This document shows, piece after piece, positions 5,185 through 9,762 of a stretch of 9,762 nucleotides of DNA. Both the position numbers and the translations under genes were made by a program. The DNA comes from Methylotenera sp. UBA6020 (lineage in GTDB: Bacteria > Pseudomonadota > Gammaproteobacteria > Burkholderiales > Methylophilaceae). The notes below the pieces were generated by a model. It had not been told where the DNA came from. It worked only from the letters and a program-made list of their open reading frames with translations, and searched no databases. Within the stretch, counting starts at the first letter, position 1. Every line of letters starts with the position of its first letter. The stretch is from contig DIZU01000075.1 of assembly GCA_002429455.1 (NCBI GenBank), forward strand, positions 6,328 to 16,089. The letters are read 5' to 3'.

Positions 5185-6513
5185 TTGAATTTATCAAATA
5201 CGCATGTAGCAGTGATCGGTGGCGGTTGTGCCGGCCTCAGTACCGCGGCGGCTTTAGTTGACCGTGGCTTTCAGGTCACGGTGTTCGAAGCAAGCTCTCA
5301 ACTGGGGGGGCGTGCCCGCACAGTGGTGGTAGAAAACAATAACTTGATGCATCTGCTGGACAATGGACAACATATTTTATTGGGTGCATACCGCGAAACT
5401 TTAGCTTTATTGCGCAAAATTGGCGTAGATGAAAAGCAGGTTTTTTTACGCGTGCCTTTGCAAATGAATCTGCAATCAATATCAGAAAAATCGCCATTCT
5501 CCTTAAAGTCAGTACATTACTTGCCTGCCCCACTGAATATGCTGGTCGGGCTGTTATGCTGTAGCGGCCTAAAATTTTCTGAGCGCATTGCAGCCATTAA
5601 ATTGATGCTGCATCTTAAAAACACGCAATATCAAATTACCAGCGATACGCCGCTAGAACAGTTTCTGCTGCATCAGCAGCAAACCCCTAGACTGATTGCG
5701 GTATTGTGGGAACCGCTGTGCCTAGCTGCCCTCAATACTCCAATAGAAATTGCCAGCACGCGTATATTTTTGAATGTGCTGCGCGACACTTTTAATGGCA
5801 ACAAAAAGAATAGTGACTTTTTATTGCCGCGGCTGGATTTGTCAAAAATCATCTCTCAGCCACTCGCACAATATATCCAATCCAAAGGCAGCGTAATCCG
5901 GTTAAACAGGCGCATTCGAAGTCTGGAAGCCACTAAAAACGGCTTTAGTTTAGAAACTAGAGATGGCAAATCATTTTTTAGTCATGTAGTAATTGCAGTA
6001 TCTCCAGCAAGTATAGATAAACTTGTAGAAGGATTACCAAAATTACAGCGCGCACTTAAGCAAACTCAAACTTACCAATACCAACCGATCTACACTATTT
6101 ATTTACAGTATCCGGCAGAAACCAAGTTGCCCAGCGTTATGACCGGACTCACAAATACGCTAGGACAATGGGTATTTGACAGAGGTCAACTCTGCGACCA
6201 GAAAGGTTTGATTGCGGTGATTGTAAGTGCTGAAGGCAAACATCAACGATTAAGCCAAGACGAATTGGCGTTAAAAATTGCACGCGAACTCAGCCAAGCG
6301 TTTCCTGCGCTAGAAAAGCCTTTATGGCATAAAGTTATTGCTGAAAAACGTGCGACTTTTTCGTGTGTGACTAACTTAGCTAGACCTACCAACAAAACGC
6401 CTCAACCAAGGTTATTTTTAGCGGGTGATTACACCTATGCTGATTACCCTGCGACCATTGAAGGTGCCATTAGAAGCGGTATTAAATGCGCTGATCTGAT
6501 TGCTAACGCCTAG
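5185..6513 (+). CDS. hpnE: Hydroxysqualene dehydroxylase HpnE
   Basis: HpnE is an FAD-dependent amine-oxidase-like enzyme that reduces hydroxysqualene to squalene, the last step of the HpnCDE route. The 442-residue product opens with a Rossmann dinucleotide fold: AVIGGGCAGLSTAAALVDRG (9-28) with the G-x-G-x-x-G glycines, Glu35 at the end of strand two to bind the ribose, and LGGRAR (40-45). The C terminus carries the second FAD contact, FLAGDYTYADYPATIEGAIR (411-430). The start is TTG 5185, supported by AAGG (5175-5178) six bases upstream inside the hpnD stop region, with eight bases between the two genes. The gene is probably cotranscribed with hpnC and hpnD. No hopene cyclase gene follows: the next gene is convergent. 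Confidence 0.94.
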   Translation: MNLSNTHVAVIGGGCAGLSTAAALVDRGFQVTVFEASSQLGGRARTVVVENNNLMHLLDNGQHILLGAYRETLALLRKIGVDEKQVFLRVPLQMNLQSISEKSPFSLKSVHYLPAPLNMLVGLLCCSGLKFSERIAAIKLMLHLKNTQYQITSDTPLEQFLLHQQQTPRLIAVLWEPLCLAALNTPIEIASTRIFLNVLRDTFNGNKKNSDFLLPRLDLSKIISQPLAQYIQSKGSVIRLNRRIRSLEATKNGFSLETRDGKSFFSHVVIAVSPASIDKLVEGLPKLQRALKQTQTYQYQPIYTIYLQYPAETKLPSVMTGLTNTLGQWVFDRGQLCDQKGLIAVIVSAEGKHQRLSQDELALKIARELSQAFPALEKPLWHKVIAEKRATFSCVTNLARPTNKTPQPRLFLAGDYTYADYPATIEGAIRSGIKCADLIANA

Positions 6514-6540
6514 TATTTGCAATCGACTAGGTATTTGCAA
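6510..6540. repeat. Short tandem duplication at the hpnE stop codon
   Basis: CTAGTATTTGCAA (6510-6522) is followed by CTAGGTATTTGCAA (6527-6540), differing by one inserted G. The first copy carries the hpnE stop codon. It lies in the 79-base gap between the convergent hpnE and radA genes, where I see no strong terminator. It is most likely a small slippage duplication. Confidence 0.5.
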
Positions 6541-6592
6541 CCAATTAGCATGGCTGAGCTGACTAAAAAACCTCACTGACACACGGCTTAAA

Positions 6593-7964
6593 TTAAACCT
6601 CGCGCATTTTACTTAATGCCTGCTCTAATCGTTCCACACCTATAACCTCAATACCATCAATACGCTGTTTAGGTGCATTGGCTTTGGGCACAATCGCCTT
6701 GGTAAAGCCAAGCTTCGCGGCCTCTTTTAAGCGTTCTTGTCCGCGTTGTATGGGGCGCACTTCACCGGCCAAACCTACCTCGCCGAACACAATTAACTTA
6801 TTATCCAATGGTTTGTTTTTCAATGATGAAACGATAGCAAGTAATACCGCCAAATCTACCGCAGGTTCGGCGATTTTAACGCCGCCGACCGCATTGATAA
6901 ATACATCCTGGTCAAAGCATGCTACACCGGCATGTCTATGCAACACTGCTAATAACATAGCCAAACGGTTTTGTTCTAGTCCTACGCATAGTCGCTTGGG
7001 ATTAGGTGCATGTGCTTCATCGACCAAGGCCTGAATCTCAATCAACAGCGGCCTTGTGCCTTCCATGGTTACGGTAATGCACGACCCCGCAACCTGCTCG
7101 CTATGGTGCGATAAAAATAATGCGGATGGATTAGTGACTTCGCGCAGACCTTTTTCTGTCATGGCGAATACACCTAACTCGTTCACTGCCCCAAAACGAT
7201 TTTTGAAAGCGCGAATCAAACGAAAACTGGAGTTTTGATCGCCTTCAAAATAAAGCACAGTATCCACAATATGCTCCAGCACACGCGGACCAGCTAGCGC
7301 CCCTTCTTTTGTCACATGCCCGACTAATATCACGGTAATGCCCACCTGCTTCGCCAAGCGGGTCAGTTGAGCGGAGCACTCACGCACCTGCGCCACCGAG
7401 CCAGGAGCTGATTGCAGCGCTTCTGAATAAACGGTTTGAATTGGAATCAATCACGGCAATGTCAGGTTTATGCTTTTGCAAGATGCTGATAATTTTTTCC
7501 AGATTAATTTCAGCCAACAGCAAAATTGGACTGGCATCTAAACCAAGACGCTTGGCACGCATGGCAATTTGTTGCGGCGACTCTTCACCACTGACATAAA
7601 TGGCTTTGCGTGCGTTACCAATGTGACACAAGGTTTGCAGTAATAAGGTGGATTTACCGATACCAGGATCGCCGCCGATCAATACCACGCCACCGGGGAC
7701 TAACCCCCCGCCAAGTACACGGTCAAACTCACTCACACCGGTAGGCTGACGCGGCACTTCAGCCGCTTCAACCTCGGCTAACTTTTGCAGACCGGCTGTT
7801 GCCGCCAAGGGCGCATAGCGACTGGCAATGACACTGGCACTTGCGGTTTCCGCAATGCTTTCAACCAGTGTATTCCAGGCCTGGCAACTGGGACACTGCC
7901 CTTGCCACTTAGGCTCGGCACCACCACATTCAGTACAGCTATAAATGGTTTTAGCTTTAGCCAT
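6593..7964 (-). pseudogene. radA: RadA DNA repair ATPase, split by a single-base frameshift
   Basis: RadA (Sms) is a RecA-like, DnaB-like motor that drives branch migration in recombination repair. The first frame (7964 down to 7380) has the N-terminal zinc finger with Cys10, Cys13, Cys24 and Cys27, Walker A GGDPGIGKST (97-106) and Walker B IAVIDS with Asp173. The expected continuation IQTVYSEALQSAPGSVAQ appears only in the next frame, which runs to 6593 and includes the RadA-specific KNRFG motif (about 254-258 of the repaired protein) and the Lon-like C-terminal domain with CVGLEQNRLAMLLAVL. One extra base near 7439-7445 (within GAATTGGAATC on the plus strand) explains the break. Without it the gene would encode 456 residues, the normal length. 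As written, the product stops after unrelated residues and lacks motor function. Real mutation and sequencing error are equally open. It is 19 bases downstream of alr, in the same direction. Confidence 0.9.
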
Positions 7965-7983
7965 TAGACGGTAACTTTCATTA

Positions 7984-9099
7984 TTACGCTTGCACTTTCA
8001 TAGGGACACGTGCGGCAACCGCACACAGCAATTCATAACCGACCGTGCCAGCGGCCTCCGCAACCGTATCTACCGAGACATGAGGGCCCCATAGCTCTAC
8101 CGGGCTGCCGATATTGGCTTGTGGAATGTCTGTTAAATCGGCAAATAACATATCCATGGAAACACGGCCTAGCGTTTGCGTGAGTGTTCCATTGACAGCG
8201 ATAGGCGTTTGACGCTGATTTCCATCAGCAAAATATTGACCCGCATGCCGAGGATACCCATCGGCATAGCCGCAAGCCACTACGCCAACCCGTGTCGGTT
8301 TAACGGCGGCAAATCGATTGCCGTAACCGACACTCTCGCCCGCTTGTATTGTTTGCATGCTAATAATTTCACTGGTGAATGTCATCACAGGTTTTAAGCC
8401 GAATTCAGCAGCCGGAGTACCCGACACAGGAGATGCGCCATAGAGCATGATGCCAGGGCGCACCCAATCAGCATGTGCTTGCGGGTGACGCAGAATGGTT
8501 GCTGAATTCGCCAGCGAGATTGATAATGGTTCTGGCTGATTAAGGTCTTTCATGGTCTGTTCAAATAACGCCAAAGGCACGGCAATGCCTGGCGCTTCAT
8601 CTGCCGTGGCAAAGTGCGTCATCAAGGTAATTGTGTTGACGTTTTTACAGGCTTTTAAACGATGAAATGCGGTTAAATATTCACTTGGCGTAAAGCCTAA
8701 ACGATTCATGCCAGTATTCATTTTAAAGTGAATATTGATGGGTTTGGCCAACTGAGCCAGTTCCAGCATGTCAATTTGCGGTGCTGAATGCACTACAATA
8801 TCGACACCAAAACTCGCTGCAGTACTAAGCTCTTGTGCGTCAAACACGCCTTCCAGCAGCAAAATGGTTTGTTTAAAACCAGCTTCGCGTAAAACAATCG
8901 CTTCGTTTAAACCTAACACGGCAAAGCCATCTGCAGTATTGAGGCCTTGCGCCACATTAAGTAAGCCATGCCCGTAACCATTGGCTTTCACTACCGCCAT
9001 TATTTTTGCATGAGGTGCGTGTTTTTTTACTACCGCTAAATTGTGCTGTAAAGCACTTTGAGAAATGGTGGCTTGTATTGGGCGCATAATGGGACGCAT
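7984..9099 (-). CDS. alr: Alanine racemase
   Basis: Alr is a PLP-dependent enzyme that interconverts L- and D-alanine and supplies D-Ala for peptidoglycan. The 371-residue product shows the N-terminal TIM barrel with the PLP lysine in [11 protein letters not shown] (Lys38), the [13 protein letters not shown] strand (124-136), [11 protein letters not shown] (214-224), and the catalytic tyrosine of the partner subunit in [10 protein letters not shown] (Tyr259). The GRVSMDM motif of the C-terminal beta domain is present. Two starts are possible: ATG 9099 or the in-frame ATG four codons later (9087), neither with a clear ribosome binding site. The shorter form fits the usual family N terminus better. 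The gene lies between dnaB (39-base gap) and radA (19-base gap), so the three are probably one transcript. Nothing in it looks damaged. Confidence 0.96.
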   Translation of the reverse strand: MRPIMRPIQATISQSALQHNLAVVKKHAPHAKIMAVVKANGYGHGLLNVAQGLNTADGFAVLGLNEAIVLREAGFKQTILLLEGVFDAQELSTAASFGVDIVVHSAPQIDMLELAQLAKPINIHFKMNTGMNRLGFTPSEYLTAFHRLKACKNVNTITLMTHFATADEAPGIAVPLALFEQTMKDLNQPEPLSISLANSATILRHPQAHADWVRPGIMLYGASPVSGTPAAEFGLKPVMTFTSEIISMQTIQAGESVGYGNRFAAVKPTRVGVVACGYADGYPRHAGQYFADGNQRQTPIAVNGTLTQTLGRVSMDMLFADLTDIPQANIGSPVELWGPHVSVDTVAEAAGTVGYELLCAVAARVPMKVQA

Positions 9100-9101
9100 A
9101 T

Positions 9102-9142
9102 TTAAACGTTTTAACCGTAAATGATGTTTAAAAAGCGTTTAA
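9102..9142. repeat. AT-rich imperfect hairpin between dnaB and alr
   Basis: TTAAACGTTTTAA (9102-9114) can pair with TTAAAAAGCGTTTAA (9128-9142) over a 13-base loop, with two unpaired bases on the right arm. The right arm overlaps the dnaB stop codon. Few GC pairs and no downstream T-run on the coding strand make a terminator unlikely. It might protect or process the dnaB-alr transcript or be incidental. Confidence 0.4.
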
Positions 9143-9762
9143 TAGTCATCAGCCATATGGCTGCTGCCAGCATAGTTTTCAAAGCGGGTATGCTGACCCA
9201 TGAAGGTGAGGCGCACTCTACCAATAGGCCCGTTACGTTGCTTACCGATAATAATCTCTGCGGTGCCTTTATCGATGCTGTCGGGGTTATACACCTCATC
9301 GCGGTAGATGAATAAGATCACGTCGGCATCTTGCTCGATCGCGCCTGATTCACGTAAGTCACTCATCACCGGGCGCTTATCCGGGCGCTGCTCCACACTA
9401 CGGTTAAGCTGGGAGAGTGCGACTACAGGACAGTCCAGCTCTTTGGCCAAGGCTTTAAGTGAACGTGAAATTTCAGAAATTTCTGTTGCGCGATTTTCAC
9501 CTTGGCGGCCGGCAGGAGCCGACATCAATTGCAAGTAATCGATCACAATTAAACCCAATTTACCACATTGGCGATGCAGTCTGCGCGCCCTTGCACGTAC
9601 ATCGAAGCTGCTCAAGCCGGCGCCCTCGTCAATAAAAATAGGTGCTTCGTTGAGCTTGCCCAATGCAGTAGTGAGCTTTTCCCAATCTTCATCTTCAAGC
9701 TTGCCGGTACGCATGCGGTGTTGATCCAAGCGCCCTACCGAACCGATCATCCGCATGGCTAG
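9139..9762 (-). CDS. dnaB: Replicative DNA helicase DnaB, C-terminal part
   Basis: DnaB is the hexameric 5'-3' helicase that unwinds DNA at the replication fork. The 207 visible residues are the second half of the RecA-like motor. Present are RLDQHRMRTG, the Walker B strand LIVIDYLQLMS, GENRATEISEISRSLKALA, the SQLNRSVEQR segment (motif H3), SDLRESGAIEQDADVILF (motif H4), and EIIIGKQRNGPIG near the C terminus with the arginine-finger region. The frame stays open to the right window edge, so the N-terminal domain and Walker A lie beyond it. The internal ATG at 9756 is not the true start. It ends MADDY and is followed by alr after 39 bases. Sequence conservation is high throughout with no sign of damage. 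Confidence 0.97.
   Translation of the reverse strand, partial: LAMRMIGSVGRLDQHRMRTGKLEDEDWEKLTTALGKLNEAPIFIDEGAGLSSFDVRARARRLHRQCGKLGLIVIDYLQLMSAPAGRQGENRATEISEISRSLKALAKELDCPVVALSQLNRSVEQRPDKRPVMSDLRESGAIEQDADVILFIYRDEVYNPDSIDKGTAEIIIGKQRNGPIGRVRLTFMGQHTRFENYAGSSHMADDY

Noticed and set aside
6541..6592. Bidirectional terminator between hpnE and radA
   Set aside because: There is an A/T-run but no stable GC-rich hairpin next to it on either strand.

Overview
The window joins a conserved betaproteobacterial chromosome segment (about 3.2-9.76 kb) to a decayed accessory region (1-3.15 kb). The core genes (dnaB-alr-radA on the minus strand, hpnC-hpnD-hpnE on the plus strand) and their AT-leaning codon use suggest a Nitrosomonadales/Methylophilaceae-type methylotroph. 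That placement is inference from gene order and protein character, not from a search.

Accessory region. At the left is the C-terminal remnant of a phage-type tyrosine recombinase (98-241). Next comes a cluster of short repeats that includes a perfect 30-bp palindrome (400-429). From 432 to about 2972 there is what I read as an integron cassette array without an integron integrase gene (a CALIN-like cluster). It holds four co-directional, closely packed genes: a KfrB-domain-like protein, a PIN-domain protein, a DUF5677-like protein broken by a frameshift, and a three-helix membrane protein of unknown function. Three attC-like sites follow the first three genes. In each, the RYYYAAC-type left core is followed eight bases later by an unpaired C inside an imperfect hairpin, which is the classical attC layout. 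Several core triplets are mutated (GTT to ATT, an interrupted GTT, AAC to AAT), so the array looks frozen. The accessory region ends at the 3' half of a tRNA-Asn(GUU) gene (3102-3151), which is best read as an attachment-site scar of an element that once integrated into tRNA-Asn.

Core region, right part. hpnC, hpnD and hpnE (3379-6513) encode the three-step bacterial route from farnesyl diphosphate to squalene: HpnD makes presqualene diphosphate, HpnC makes hydroxysqualene and HpnE removes the hydroxyl. No squalene-hopene cyclase lies in the window. Convergent to them is the minus-strand cluster dnaB (its 5' part lies beyond the right edge), alr and radA. radA carries a single-base frameshift right after its Walker B aspartate, so it is either a real pseudogene or a sequencing error. 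The DUF5677-like gene has the same kind of one-base insertion.

The part most worth attention is the cassette array, with its palindrome at the first cassette boundary, and the integrase and tRNA scars that flank it.
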